NCBI GenBank assembly: GCA_916048095.2
Contig: OU696577.1
Coordinates: 3,699,501-3,763,500, forward strand
Origin: Sacculina carcini
Lineage: Eukaryota > Arthropoda > Thecostraca > Sacculinidae
DNA length: 64,000 nucleotides
Direction: 5' to 3'
Shown: piece after piece, positions 32,231 to 43,089 of the stretch
How positions within the stretch are numbered: the first letter of the stretch is position 1
Layout of the letters: each line of letters starts with the position of its first letter
Position numbers and translations under genes: made by a program
Notes under the pieces: generated by a model
Database searches by the model: none
What the model saw: only the letters and a program-made list of their open reading frames with translations
What the model was told of the DNA's origin: nothing

Positions 32231-33757
32231 TTAGTTCTCCAAAAATGCTGGTTTCAGTCGGTCCACACAAATAGTGTCTTCAGCGTTACGTTCCACCGTG
32301 AAAGTCTTTGGGGTGCGCTTGATGACTCGATATGGGCCACTGTAGACTGGCTGCAGAGGACGGCGATGGCCGCCGTTGCGCACGAAGACGTACTCAGCTG
32401 AGTCGAGTGCTGGCAGAGTGAACGCGTCGGTCGAAGATTTTGGTCGGCTCTGTACAGGTCGGATCATTTTGAAATGCTGGGACAGCTCTTGCGCGACCTG
32501 GTAAGGTGGCACATCATGATGTTCACGAAACATCTCACCTGGTAGCCGTAATGCAGTGCCGAACACGAGCTGAGCTGATGAGCACTGCAGTGGCTCCTTG
32601 ATGCAGGAACGTATACCCATCAGCACGATGGGTAGTCGGTCGACCCAGTTCTGGCAGCCTCGCAGCGCTCCTTTTAATTGCCGATGTAGGCGTTCGATGA
32701 GTCCATTGGCGCCGGGGTTGTAGGCAGTTGTATGGAATGAGTCTGCGCCCAGTCGTGGTGTGAGATGGTGCCACAGCCGGCTGGTAAACTGCGAACCCCT
32801 GTCAGAGACGATAGTTTCCGGAACACCATACCTGGATATCCATGTGCTGATGAGACAACGAGCCACGGTATCTGCAGAAATATCTGGCATGGGACAAGCC
32901 TCTGGCCACCTGGTAAATCTATAGATGATTGTCAGTAGATAAGTTTGGCAGCAAGGCAAAGGTCGAACAATATCGATGTGTATCTTCTGAAACCTGCCAG
33001 ATGGTAGACTGAATTGACCAGGGGGCGAGTGATTGTGTCGCGAAATTTTGCATTTTTGGCAATGTATGCATTGTGAAACCCAGTGCGATATGTCGCGTCG
33101 CATAGAGGGCCACACGAACCGGTCAGATATGAGTTTCTGAGTGGCTCTCCTACCAGGGTGAGATAACCCGTGAAAAGCATTAAACACTTGCCGGCGTAAT
33201 GCTTTCGGCACGATGGGCCGGGCTGTACCTGTGGAATCGTCACAGATTATTCTGGCAGTGGCGTGTGTAGGCAGTGGTTTCATGACAATATTCAGGGATG
33301 TGTTGTTACCTCCTGTTAATTCTTGCAGTTCGGCGTCGCTTGATTGGTGTGTCGAAATTTCTAGGAGGTCGATTTGGCTGTGGACGCTAGCCACTCTGGA
33401 TAATGCGTCGGAAACGACGTTTTCTGTTCCCCTGATGTGCTGAACGTTGGTAGTAAACTGTAAAATATAATCGAGGTGGCGCTGCTCGCGTGGTGAATGA
33501 TTTGATGTTGTCGACCTGACAGCATGCACAAGTGGTTTATGGTCCGTGACAAGGACAAACTCGCGGCCTTCGACGAATGGTCGAAAATGGCGTACAGCCA
33601 TATATGCTGCCAATAATTCGCGACCAAATGCGCTGTATTTTTGTTGCGCTGTGGACAACTTTTGAGACCAGAATGCAAGCGGTTTCCACCTACCGCGCTG
33701 CAGTTGCTGTAGAACGCAACCAAATGCCGTAGTTGCTGACGTCGGCGAACACGCCAA
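32231..33757 (-). pseudogene. pol: RNase H and integrase of the CsRn1-like element
   Basis: An open frame of 508 codons in a different frame from the RT; a 1-nt shift near 33,740, in the DAS-type start of RNase H, separates them. RNase H: FGCVLQQLQRGRWKPLAFWS, GRELLAAYMAVRHF, TDHKPLVHAV, VVSDALSRVA. Integrase: zinc module (GLSHPGRRATQKL, then CIHCQKC), triad in IHIDIVRP, VSDRGSQFTS and Glu in NGLIERLHRQLK, and a C-terminal module ending VDRLKPAFLEN. All catalytic residues are kept, so only a few lesions inactivate this copy. Confidence 0.9.
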
Positions 33758-35205
33758 GCTGTGCGTGAGGATCTTGATGGCTCAGTACGGCGGTGTCGCA
33801 TACTTTCTTTTTGGCCGCGGCGAATGATTCGTCTGCCTCCTGCGTCCACTGGAGCGGCGCCTTCGAACGACGGTGCTTGTGATCGAGCAGGCGGTGCAGC
33901 GGCCCCAAGGTTTCAGCGACGTGGGGCAAAAATCGGTGGTAGAAATTGATCATCCCCAGGAAGCGTCGGAGTTGCTCCTGCGTCTGCGGTTTTTCAAAGT
34001 TATGAATGGCAACAACTTTCTCACTCAGTGGGTTGATTCCTTTGGCGGAGATGTTATGGCCAAGAAATTTGAGCTGTGTAGCACCAAACACACATTTCGT
34101 TGGATTTACGCGGATGCCAAATTGGTCCAAGCGTTGAAAAACTGTTTCGATGTGTTTTAGATGCTGATCAGGGTATTTACTGGCAATCAGTATGTCGTCA
34201 ATATATGTGAATACAAACGGCAAACCTCGTAGTACGGTGTCCATCAGTCGCTGCATGGTCTGAGCGCTGTTGCGCAGGCCGAACGGCATCCTCGTCATTT
34301 CAAACAGGCCGAACGGTGTGCTGATGGCCGTTTTATGCACATCGTCAGGATGCATCGGTACCTGAAAATACGCCTTCACCAGGTCTATCGTTGAAAATAT
34401 TGAAGTGTCATGTAATGCAGCGGAAAAGTCATGCAAGTAAGGCAGAGGGTATCGGTCCGCCACTGTGATCCTATTGAGTGCGCGGTAGTCGCCGCATGGA
34501 CGCCACTCGCCAGGGGCGGACTTAGGCACCATGTGTAGTGCACTTGCGTACTGACTCTGGCAGGGTCGAACGATACCATGTGTGAGCATGTTCTGAAACC
34601 CACGTTTTGCGATGTCCAGTCTGGCGGCATCAAGTCGGCGCGGTCGACAATACACTGGCTGGCCGGTGGTCTCAATGCGGTGGTACACACCATGACGCTG
34701 TTCACCGCCGATGATCGGCGAGGAAGTCAATCGGGGGTATTTAGCCAGCAACTGTTGAAATCGACAGTTTGAATTGGCGAGACAGAGCGATATTTGTGGA
34801 GATGCATGTGGCTTTTTGCTGCTCACCGTGAGATTGGTCTGATTGTCTATAATCTGCCGCAGACGAGGATTGACGCTGATTTTGTGGTACGCCAAAAAAT
34901 CGCACCCGATGATGGAGATATCTATATCTGCGAGAATGAACGACCACAAGAAATTGCGACGGAGGCCGAGAGACACGGTTATGTCTTTGATGCCGAAAGT
35001 ATTGACACGGCTATTGTTGACCGCCTGTAAAACCAGCGGGGGTGGCTGCTGCGACGAATTATACGATATCAAACTATATTGTGCGCCAGTATCGATTAAG
35101 AAACTGATACCGGTGTTATTGTCGCGTATGAAGAACGGCGTGTTTTTGTGGCCAGTATATGCAGCGGTGAGAAATGAACCTGGCTCTTCACTTCTCAGTG
35201 CTAGT
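33690..35205 (-). pseudogene. pol: Protease and reverse transcriptase of the CsRn1-like element
   Basis: The frame is entered from gag by a -1 shift at 35204-35210 (the open frame itself starts at 35273). Protease: SFLIDTGAQYSLIS (about 35,085-35,125). RT: HMVPKSAPGEWRPCGDYRAL (34,510), TIDLVKAYFQVPMHP (34,390), MPFGLRNSAQTMQRLMDTVL (34,270), YIDDILIASK (34,200) with the intact catalytic box, and LKFLGHNISAKGI (34,065). The RNase H start (GVFADVSN) is broken by a frameshift. Together with the RNase H-integrase frame this gives a standard Ty3/gypsy pol. Confidence 0.92.
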
Positions 35206-35210
35206 TTAAA
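35169..35210 (-). promoter_or_regulatory. -1 ribosomal frameshift signal at the gag-pol junction
   Basis: The slippery heptamer T TTA AAC (35204-35210) is in the gag frame and is followed at once by the gag stop TAG (35201-35203). After a 7-nt spacer, GAGAAGTGAA (35187-35196) pairs with TTCATTTCTC (35169-35178), ten pairs with one G-U and an 8-nt loop. Pol is in the -1 frame. All three classical parts are present; activity is inferred. Confidence 0.8.
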
Positions 35211-36026
35211 TGAAAACTGCATGGTTTGATACATGTTCTGGCTTTGTTCCCGAATTTCTCGTGGTACCAACACATACCTGCGGTGGAGTCTTGGCGCGAT
35301 GTGAGTTCTCGTGACTGGGAACGCCTCTGTTCACTTGAGACCGAACGAGAGCGGCGGTGTGGTTCGATCGAGAGCCGTCTTAGGTGGCGCTGAATGTCGT
35401 CCAGCTGAAGTTTCAAGGCCGCCAGTTCGTTCGCGGTGATCGTGCATTGTGTGCAGCTCTGATCTGAAATTGCATTCGAGCTGGTTGTGTTGCGTGGCCT
35501 TTCACTCACCGTGCTAATGATTGATCGTTCATGAGGGAGTGATGAAACTACTCGATCTGCGGTTTCTGCCAGTGTATCCAGGGGTGTGCTTGGAGGTAGA
35601 AACTGCAAGAAAGGTGTTGCTGACTCGGGCATTGCCTGCAAGAAAATCTGCCTTATGAGTACAGATTCACCGTCCTGCACGTATGGCGATGTTTGTTCTC
35701 GCAGATGCCTGTGACAACTGTGTTGGTTTACGGCCCCCGAGGGTGGCGAGCACTGACCTGAGCTTTTCCGCCACTGATTTGTCGAGTCGCGATTGCAGGG
35801 CTGCGCACAGCTGAGTGTAGCAGTCAGCTGGAGGATTGCGGATCAGATCAACAAACTCCATGACGTGATGGGCTGGCAGTAGAGATGCTGCTGTCTGGAA
35901 CATAGTCTCCTGGTCGATGATTTGTGCCCGTTTGAAATACAAGTCAAGTTAAATAATCCAGATGTTTGAATTATCCTCAACGAAGGGCGGAGGTGGGCCG
36001 ACAATAGCGGGTTTATCGGAAGACAT
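35201..36026 (-). pseudogene. gag: gag of the CsRn1-like element
   Basis: ATG at 36026 (SSDKPAIVGPPPPFVEDNSN), an in-frame TAA at 35949-35951, then LDLYFKRAQIIDQETMF and NPPADCYTQLCAALQSRL. A frameshift near 35,675 leads to QIFLQAMPESATPFLQFLPP and a basic Arg/Ser stretch. The terminal Cys/His module is CWYHEKFGNKARTCIKPC (about 35,210-35,265). This C-x2-H-x8-C-x3-C form replaces the CCHC knuckle in the CsRn1 lineage. The TAA is one C-to-T change from CAA. Confidence 0.85.
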
Positions 36027-36271
36027 TGTGTAAAACAAGACAAGGAAATTGAAATGACAATAACGAACAGCAAAAAAACAAAACCAAAAACTTGATAACG
36101 AAAGACTCTAACTACCAACGCAATTGAATGCGTCAAGTAAGCTGAAAATAAGTCAAACAACGAAATTTGCGAACAGCAAAGGTTAACAATCCTGTAAAGA
36201 ACAAGTTATCACTAGTCAAGAAAAAACCTGTGAAGAAATAAATTACAACAATAAACGTGTCCAAAAAACAA

Positions 36272-36281
36272 GGGGTCACCA
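36272..36281 (-). promoter_or_regulatory. Primer-binding site (tRNA-Trp type)
   Basis: The minus strand reads TGGTGACCCC two bases after the 5' LTR, complementary to a tRNA 3' end GGGGTCACCA, which is that of tRNA-Trp. CsRn1-group elements are known to use this primer. Confidence 0.8.
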
Positions 36282-36283
36282 CT

Positions 36284-36785
36284 TGTGGCGAATGGCTACC
36301 AGTTAAACACAAGATTAATACACACACACAAAATCTATTACAATCAATCACTAAACAATAGCAATCATAAACACCGCGAGAACAATGATGACAAGGCAGC
36401 CTGTGAACAAGGATACAGGCAACAAGATTGTCAAGGCAAGAACGCAAGATGGGTACAAAAGAATAACATGCGCGCAAAAAGCAAGAGTGAGCCAGCCACA
36501 GAGAGTAGCCCTGTCAAGACTGTCTAGCGACTATATATAACATCGAGTTAATATATCAAATAAGCAATGTATGCAACAATTGGTGTGTGTGTGCGTGTGC
36601 GTTTCCGGCGGTTCACTATGTACAGTTGATGTATGTGCGTATGTCGCCTGGAGCGTTTGGCTGGTATGCTGGATTCAATTTGCACGAACACTGTCACTTG
36701 CACGTGGTAGTGATGGCTTGCAATTTGATGCTTGTGGCGATATGCGCGTGTGCCGGGAACATGCACATCCGGTGCAGACGCCACA
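36284..36785 (-). repeat. 5' LTR (minus strand) of the CsRn1-like element
   Basis: 502 bp, followed on the plus strand by the AGCT target duplication and the resumed protease of element 3. Confidence 0.95.
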
Positions 36786-38281
36786 AGCTTGTTATCAACA
36801 TTGATATTGTGGTTGGAATGGATTTGATCAATCATTTGGGTGGAGTGACTGTGAGTAAGAAATCTGTTAGATTCGGACAACAGTCATGTTGTGCAATGGA
36901 GATGAAGTGTGACGGCGTGCCAGTACCAAATGTGCGTGAGAAAAACAGTAGAAATGATGGTCCGCGAAATCTTACCATCGAGGATCCTAATTTTCGTGCG
37001 TCGTTTGATGGTTAAAGGTGGGAAGTCGAATGGTTAACGAAATTGCAGAATCCGGTACTATCAAAGAAAATTGGTTGTTACGAGAGGACACTTGATGATG
37101 CTGTGAGGGAAGAATTTGATGCAGAGGTGCGTAGGTGGGTTGGCGAGAAGATTTTGGTGCCTTGGACGGGTACGCAAAATGTGGGTGTATTGCCATTGTT
37201 AGCGGTCGTTCAACCTACCAAGAACAAAGTTAGGCCAGTATTGGACTTCCGCGAGCTTAACTCTTTTTTGCACAGTCACACTGGAGATGATTTTATTGAT
37301 GTATGCGGGGAAAAGTTAAGAGAATGGAGACGTATTGAAGGACCAGTATCGATCGTGGATTTGAAGGCTGCGTATCTCCAGGTTCACGTAGCAGAAAAAT
37401 TGTGGAAACACCAATTAGTGAAATATGATGGAAATATCTACTGTCTGACTAGAATGGGGTTTGGGCTGTGTTCTGCATCTAAAGCCATGACCCGAATTGT
37501 GCGTACGTTCCTACAGCAAGCGTCACTGGTTGAAGAATCAACGGATTCGTATATAGACGATATCGTTGTCCGAGAGTCGATAGTGTCAGATGCAGCGGTA
37601 GTTGACCATCTAGCCAAGTATGGGCTGAAATCCAAAGAACCGGTGCCGATTGAGCAAAGTGCTGTTCTTGGGTTGCAACTGCAAAAGAGCGAGCAGGGGC
37701 ACTTGGTGTACCGCAGAGGGAACGTAGTACCTGCCGTACCGGACGATATGACAAAACGCCAATTGTTCTCACTTTGTGGCAAGTTGATCGGCCACTACCC
37801 CGTCGCCGGATGGCTGAAGCCCGCTTGCAGCTACCTCAAGCGTCATGCTGATTGTGTTGAGTGGGATGATGTTGTAGGGGATAACGTGCTGCGTATGACA
37901 AAAGATATGGTTGAGAGTGTGATAGCGAATGACCCAGTGTGGGGAACATGGCATGTTCGAAAAACTAATGACGGTGTTGTATGGTGTGACGCCAGCATGC
38001 TTGCCATTGGTGCAGCGACAGAAATTGACGGAAATATAGTCGAGGACGCATCGTGGCAGAGGAAAAAGGAAGATGTGCATCACATCAATGTTGCAGAATT
38101 AGAAGCTGTGTTGAAAGGAGTGAATCTGGCAGTGAAATGGAAGCTGGAGGAAATAGAGATTCGGATAGATTCCGCTACAGTAGCTGGGTGGGTCGGTATA
38201 CTGTTGACTAAAGAAAGAAGAGTTAGAGACCAAGGGTGCAGCCGAAATCCTCGTGAAACGACGGTTAGGTATACTGAGTGA
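36786..38281 (+). pseudogene. pol: pol of element 3: protease end, reverse transcriptase, RNase H
   Basis: Protease resumes with VINIDIVVGMDLINHLGGV. A TAA (37013-37015) interrupts the connector. RT: VRPVLDFRELNSFLHSHTG (37,220), VDLKAAYLQVHV (37,360), CLTRMGFGLCSASKAM (37,443) and YIDDIVV (37,549). RNase H: VVWCDASMLAIGAATE (37,980), INVAELEAVLKGVNLAV (38,085), IRIDSATVAGWVG (38,160). A 1-nt insertion near 38,225 ends the frame. The RNase H wording is the same as in element 4, fixing the relationship. Confidence 0.9.
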
Positions 38282-39407
38282 CTTGATTTCGGAGCTGGGA
38301 TTGAGAGTTAGTGTGACCAGTGTTCCAACGACAACAAATAAAGCGGATATACTAAGTCGCGTTAAAAAGCAGTGGCTAGGATTGCCGGCGGTGCTGTCGA
38401 GAAATACGTCGCGCTGTCCTGAAGCTAACGTGAATGTGTGCATGACATCTGTGAACGACGTGAGAGAAATGCACAACATGCATCACATGGGAGTTTACCG
38501 CACATTATTCTTGGCACGACAGGTGTATCGCGAGAAGTTGTCCGGCGGGTTGTGCGAGGGTGTCAACGATGCCAATCGATCGACCCAGCGCCCGCGGTTC
38601 ATACACCAGGCCATCTGAACCTAAGTGAGCCTTGGCGAAGATTGGCAATTGATGTGCCACACTATCGTGGCCGTGAATATTTGTCTATGGTGGTGCGGTC
38701 CTGGCATGTTCGCAGTCTGGCGTGAACTTCGTAATGACACAGCTGAACAGGTTTGCAAGAATATTGATGAAGTGTTTCGTGAGAGAGGACCCGTATGTGA
38801 ATTACTCATGGACAATAGCAGTGTGTTTCGGTCTCAACAAATTCAGCAGCTGATGAGGCGGTGGAAAATCATGCCATTTTATCGCGCTGCACACCGCCCA
38901 AGCGGCAATGGTATCGTCGAGCGCCACCACCGCACCATAAAAGCGCTTGCTGAGAGAGCACAGGTACCACCAACAACGGCCGAGTTTTGGTACAATGTGT
39001 CACCCAGAGTCGGTGTGGAGCCCACGTCTATTCCTCATCGTAATATGCATAACTATGAGTGGCGGCATCCATGCATAGAGACTACATCAGAGAGCAACCA
39101 AGAGAGATGTTCGGTGGAAATTGGTGAAGAAGTCTGGGTGAAGCCGGCGGACGGACGGTGCACTTCACAATGGAACAGGGGTACCGTGACTGGTGTTCAG
39201 TCGTGGAATAATGTGTCGGTTGATGGTATTCCACGTCATGTTTTGGATATACGTCCTGTTGTTGTTGAGTCGATCGGCGAAGCTGAAGACGAAGATCAAG
39301 GTGTCGGAGGTGAACAGGTTGACCATGAGCCGGGAAGTGATCGACTTCCTCGTCGGTCCGGAAGAGAAAGGCGGGCTCATGTGTGGATGTGCGACTACAC
39401 GGCGTAG
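38253..39407 (+). pseudogene. pol: Integrase of element 3
   Basis: RNase H tail (NKADILSRVKKQWLG), then the integrase zinc region (MHHMGVYRTLFLARQVYREK, RCQSIDPAP type) in shifting frames, and three further frame changes near 38,560-38,640 before the last open frame 38,625-39,407. Catalytic parts: IDVPHYRGREYL (38,655), MDNSSVFRSQ (38,808) and Glu in PSGNGIVERHHR (38,898-38,935). C-terminus: EEVWVKPADGRCTSQWNRG and VDGIPRHVLDIRP, as in element 4. The frame ends TAG just before the LTR. Confidence 0.85.
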
Positions 39408-39420
39408 TGATCTTTAGATC

Positions 39421-39429
39421 AAGGGGAGG
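39421..39429 (+). promoter_or_regulatory. Polypurine tract of element 3
   Basis: AAGGGGAGG immediately before the TGTGG of the 3' LTR. Confidence 0.8.
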
Positions 39430-39791
39430 TGTGGTTTTGCCGTGTAGACACTTTGTTTATATGACTATTTGTGTTTATGTATAGAGTGATGAGGAGACAC
39501 GTTGTTTGTGTATATTGTCGTTAGATGACGCTACCAGTGTGTTAGCTGATTATATGTATGTGATCAATGGGCGGGACTTAGAGGGTGCGAGGAGAAGTAA
39601 TGAGGCAGTGCGGTGGTGGAGTGTGTGGTGTGAGCGTGGAGCGGTTATTGTTGCGAGCGAGGAGCGGTTTGAGCTGTTGAATTGTGAGAATTTGCAGGTG
39701 ACGTTTTTATTGCATTTATTGTTTGTTTTCCATCGCATCGCATTGTTCAACCTCATTCGTATTCGGTCATCTAATATATCTCAAAACCACA
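39430..39791 (+). repeat. 3' LTR of element 3
   Basis: 362 bp, TGTGG...ACCACA, followed by the GATTC duplication. Confidence 0.95.
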
Positions 39792-40005
39792 GATTCATTA
39801 AGTGGTTATGCAGTGTTTAGTACCGTATATATCTCTCAGGATGTACCAATCGCGCCATCAGGACCAAAATAGATGGATTTTAATGAAAATGTAACTTTAA
39901 TGTAAACAGGCTGGAACAAGTTGAAAATTAAGAAATAAATAACATATGCCACCATTGTATCCGTTCCAATCGATTTGCTCGTATCGATTTGCTCGATTTG
40001 CTCTG

Positions 40006-40090
40006 CTCACTGTCGGCTTGCTCACTGTCGGCCTACTCACTGTCGGCTTGCTAACTGTCGGCCTACTCACTGTCGGCTTGCTCACTGTCA
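40006..40090 (+). repeat. 15-bp tandem repeat (CTCACTGTCGGCTTG)
   Basis: Five and a half units that alternate between endings CTTG and CCTA. The array runs directly into an integrase fragment and stays open in its frame. Confidence 0.9.
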
Positions 40091-40270
40091 AGGTGTCGAA
40101 TATCTGTTGATTGTCGATCGTTATTCCAACTGGACGTCTGTAATTCAAGTCAAACCGGGCGACGGCTCCCATGAACTAGTGGAGGATCTGAAAGCGTACT
40201 GTGCCACTTGTGGTATACCAGAAGAGCTCTCGACCGATGGTGGCTCAACGTATGTGTCGGCTATCACTAG
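40089..40270 (+). pseudogene. Ty3/gypsy integrase core fragment
   Basis: About 60 residues: GVEYLLIVDRYSNWTSVIQV (first catalytic Asp region), LVEDLKAYCATCGIPEEL and STDGGSTYVS (second Asp). This matches the integrase type of element 1. No RT, LTR or Glu part accompanies it. The frame is open from 39,975 through the tandem repeat. Confidence 0.8.
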
Positions 40271-40783
40271 AGGTCGCAAAAATATGGAGTTATTTTTCAA
40301 TGTTTATGTCATTTTTATGCGATAAATTTTTACGAAATATGTGATGAAAAAGCTAAAATGAGATTCAAGTTTTTCACCTATTTATTGTCAGATCATTAAA
40401 GCAAAACAAATAACAATAATAAGATATACAATATACATTGGTACACACAGTATGCAATGTATTTTATACAGTATATTTAATATGAAAATATGCAAATATG
40501 CAATGAAATATACATACATCTCGTATATTGAGGAAATGAGGACAAACTATTGTAGAAACAGTTGGTAAACATACTTTTTTAGATTTCCTTCCATTAGTAT
40601 TTGTCGTCTATTTTATAGTATACTTTCAACGTCAATGTTGGTAAATGGAGCGAATTTGAGAGTCGCTAGATGTTCTGGTAACAGAGGAATTTAAGAATTT
40701 CAATAACATCTATTATTTCTCCTTGCAATGTTTTTACACAGTACAGTAGGTCAAAATCAGAGTTTCTTGTCAGAATTTCTCAA
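40271..40783. other. AT-rich DNA, nothing recognised
   Basis: No ORF with a domain. Several 'tacaatatacattg' and 'tatgcaa' short repeats only. Confidence 0.5.
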
Positions 40784-41165
40784 AATTATTATTATTATTA
40801 TTATTATTAATTACAGGCAAATCCAGTAGCATGTACCTAAGGTGGCCCCATGTACCGGAAGCGTCCAAAAGATTCAGAGAGAAAGAGAGTTAGAAAAGAA
40901 AAATTATAGAAAGAGAGTTGGAAAAAATAAATACCAATAAATAATAAACCATCATCCGATAACACTTCATAATGTCACTCCGCCCACGTTCCTCAATAAA
41001 TAACAACAATCAACAATAAATATGTGATTCAATATATGACAATCATCAATAAATAAGAATACATAATAATAAGTAAGTAATATATAGCAATCAAGAACAA
41101 TAAATATGATTTAATAAGAAACAACCAACAATAAATAAAAATATGATTCAATAAGTAATAACAAC
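40784..41165 (-). mobile_element. LINE 3' end, family C, copy 3
   Basis: Minus-strand copy of the TAA-tailed 3' end, with (ATT)n at 40,784-40,808 on the plus strand, then the 'ctggatttgcctgtaat' and 'cgcttccggtacatgg' blocks reversed and the AT-rich UTR. Its UTR appears to resume near 42,893 ('caaataaatatgattcaata'), so the next LINE seems to have inserted into it. Confidence 0.75.
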
Positions 41166-42895
41166 AACAACAACAACATATATTTATTTTAGCGCACATA
41201 TTTATACACAGGCGCGAAAAAGACACAACCGACAGGAACATCACAGCGAGCAGGGAGTAGGCACACATAGCAAAAAGGAAAACACGTTTGCAAACTGAAA
41301 CATGCTAGATGGCCGTATGTCGGGTGTCTAGCCACTACCTCCTACAGAACAGTGGAGGAGCCGGTTTAGTCGCCGACGACTCCACCATGAATCTGGTTGT
41401 ACTCGATTTACACGGTTACCAGTAGCAGGGCGAAGCCTGACCAGGCAACGACGAATGCAAGAAATGCAAAAACGGGACGCAGCAACGAAAGCAGATAATT
41501 CACAGTGGTTAAAAAGACAAATATCAAGCAAGAACAACCAGGGTTCAACACAGGACGATCAGCACGAACAACACACATATAACCAAAGACAAATCATACA
41601 TTCAATCATCAAGGGAACGAGTGAGCAGATATTTATGAAGATCAGCAGAAAAGGATCGGAATGAAGACTTGTGGTGAAGGTAAGATGGAAGCGAGTTATA
41701 GATACGAGGAGCAGATGAATAAAGAAATTGGATGACCAAGAGGATTGATTAAGAGCAGGAGGACAGACTAATGGCACAGGAATGTGACAATAAGTACGAT
41801 TGTTGAGATTCAATAGGCAACGGAGATATGAAGGAGAAGCGGGAGAGTGGATAAGTTTGAAAACCAGACAACACACCTTATAGCGGATACGAAAAAGAGC
41901 AGGTAACCAACCGAGCTGCCGGATATGCACCAAAGTAGGGGTTTGCGTAGGAAGCCTCAGTACAAACCGACAAGCAAGGCTGATCACTGCTTGGAGTTGG
42001 AGGAGAGATTTCAAGGGAAGATGGAAGAAGAGCGAGTTGCAATAGTCGATTTAAGAAAAGATATAGGAGTTAACCAGAAGACTAGCGGATGAGACATCAA
42101 TCGACGAACGAATAGGATAAAATTGTCGGAGTAAAAGCGGCACGAGCGGGTAAGCTGAGAAAAATGAGTCGAGAAAGAAAGGTTAGGATCGAACAAGACA
42201 CCCGAATCGCGCATTTTATTGGCTAGCGGAAAGTTGATAGAGTGAGAAGAAATTCGAGGAGGGTGAAAGACTAGATATTCTGTTTTGTCAGGGTTGAGAA
42301 CAAGTTTACGTGAGGCAGCCCAAGAAGAAATCTGGGCGAGCAGCATAGAGACAAAATTTGAAGAATGAGGAGAAAGAGGAAAATATATTTGGATGTCGTC
42401 AGCGTATACGTGAAATGAAACTGGATAGCTGCGGAGAATAGGACAAAGGGATGATACGTATAAGTTAAAAATTAAAGGACCAATAAGTGAGCCTTGTGGA
42501 ACCCCAGAGGTGAGAGGGAAGTCGCACGATAAAGCCGCATTACTGCGAGCAGCATAGGAACGGTCTTTTAGATAAGAGGTTAGGAGAGAAAGTGCAGTAG
42601 ATGTGAGGCCTAGATGAGCAAGATCACAGCATAGAATTTCGCGGTCGACTAGATCTAAGGCAGCATAAAAATCTAAGGAAATCAGAAGAACGGAATTTCC
42701 AAATTAAAAATTGGAGAATAGATCATTGGCGAGGCAGAGAAGAAGTGTTTCGGTAGAGTGCTGGGATACAAAACCAGATTGGCAAGGATCGAGAACAGGC
42801 AAGATGATAGGCCGTAATTGAACAAGGATGGCAGATTCTAGAAGCTTGGAGGACAGAGATAGAATAAAACAAGAAATAGAACAAAAATAGAACAA
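41158..42895 (-). pseudogene. 5'-truncated CR1/L2-like LINE, family B, copy 1
   Basis: The 3' tail is (AAC)n on the plus strand at 41,158-41,178. Minus-strand text covers RT from LLESAILVQLRPIILPVLDP (near 42,820), then QSGFVSQHSTETLLLCL, YADDIQIYFPLS (about 42,395) and NPDKTEYLVFHPPR (42,260), to the C-terminus (CRFVLRLPTQTPTLVHIRQL near 41,920). Multiple frameshifts. There is no endonuclease or ORF1, so it is a typical 5'-truncated copy. The 3' UTR includes 'agcgcacatatttatacac', shared with copy 2. Confidence 0.85.
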
Positions 42896-43089
42896 CAACA
42901 CAAATAAATATGATTCAATATACAGAAATCAGAAATGTATTGCCACTTTATACAACAAATTACTGGCATGGATGAAGTTATACATACAAATCACACAACG
43001 TACACACAAATGAATGCATCATGAAAAACTTTGGCTCACAGCGGAATAAGACACACAAGATTCACACAAAAACACGTATACTACAGAAT

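Larger units (their letters stand above)
31567..36785 (-). mobile_element. CsRn1/Kabuki-like Ty3/gypsy retrotransposon inserted in element 3
   Basis: LTRs at 31567-32090 and 36284-36785 begin TGTGGCG and end CGCCACA (a 7-bp terminal inverted repeat). The duplication is AGCT (31563-31566 and 36786-36789). On the minus strand, a tRNA-Trp type primer site, gag, protease-RT, RNase H-integrase and a purine tract follow in order. About ten base differences plus a CA-length change separate the LTRs (roughly 2%). Gag has the unusual C-x2-H...C...C motif of the CsRn1 group. Confidence 0.95.
24624..39791 (+). mobile_element. Ty3/gypsy LTR retrotransposon, element 3, carrying three nested insertions
   Basis: LTRs are at 24624-26194 (with an insertion) and 39430-39791, flanked by the duplication GATTC (24619-24623 and 39792-39796). 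Internal order: gag, protease, RT, RNase H, integrase. Removing the LINE end at 24685-25893, the LINE at 27146-31528 and the CsRn1-like element at 31567-36785, each with one TSD copy, leaves about 4,344 bp. That is close to the 4,491 bp of related element 4. Many frame breaks make it inactive. Confidence 0.95.

Noticed and set aside
31829..32270. ORFs over the LTR of the CsRn1-like element
   Set aside because: They run across the LTR and microsatellite in both copies and have no coding signature.
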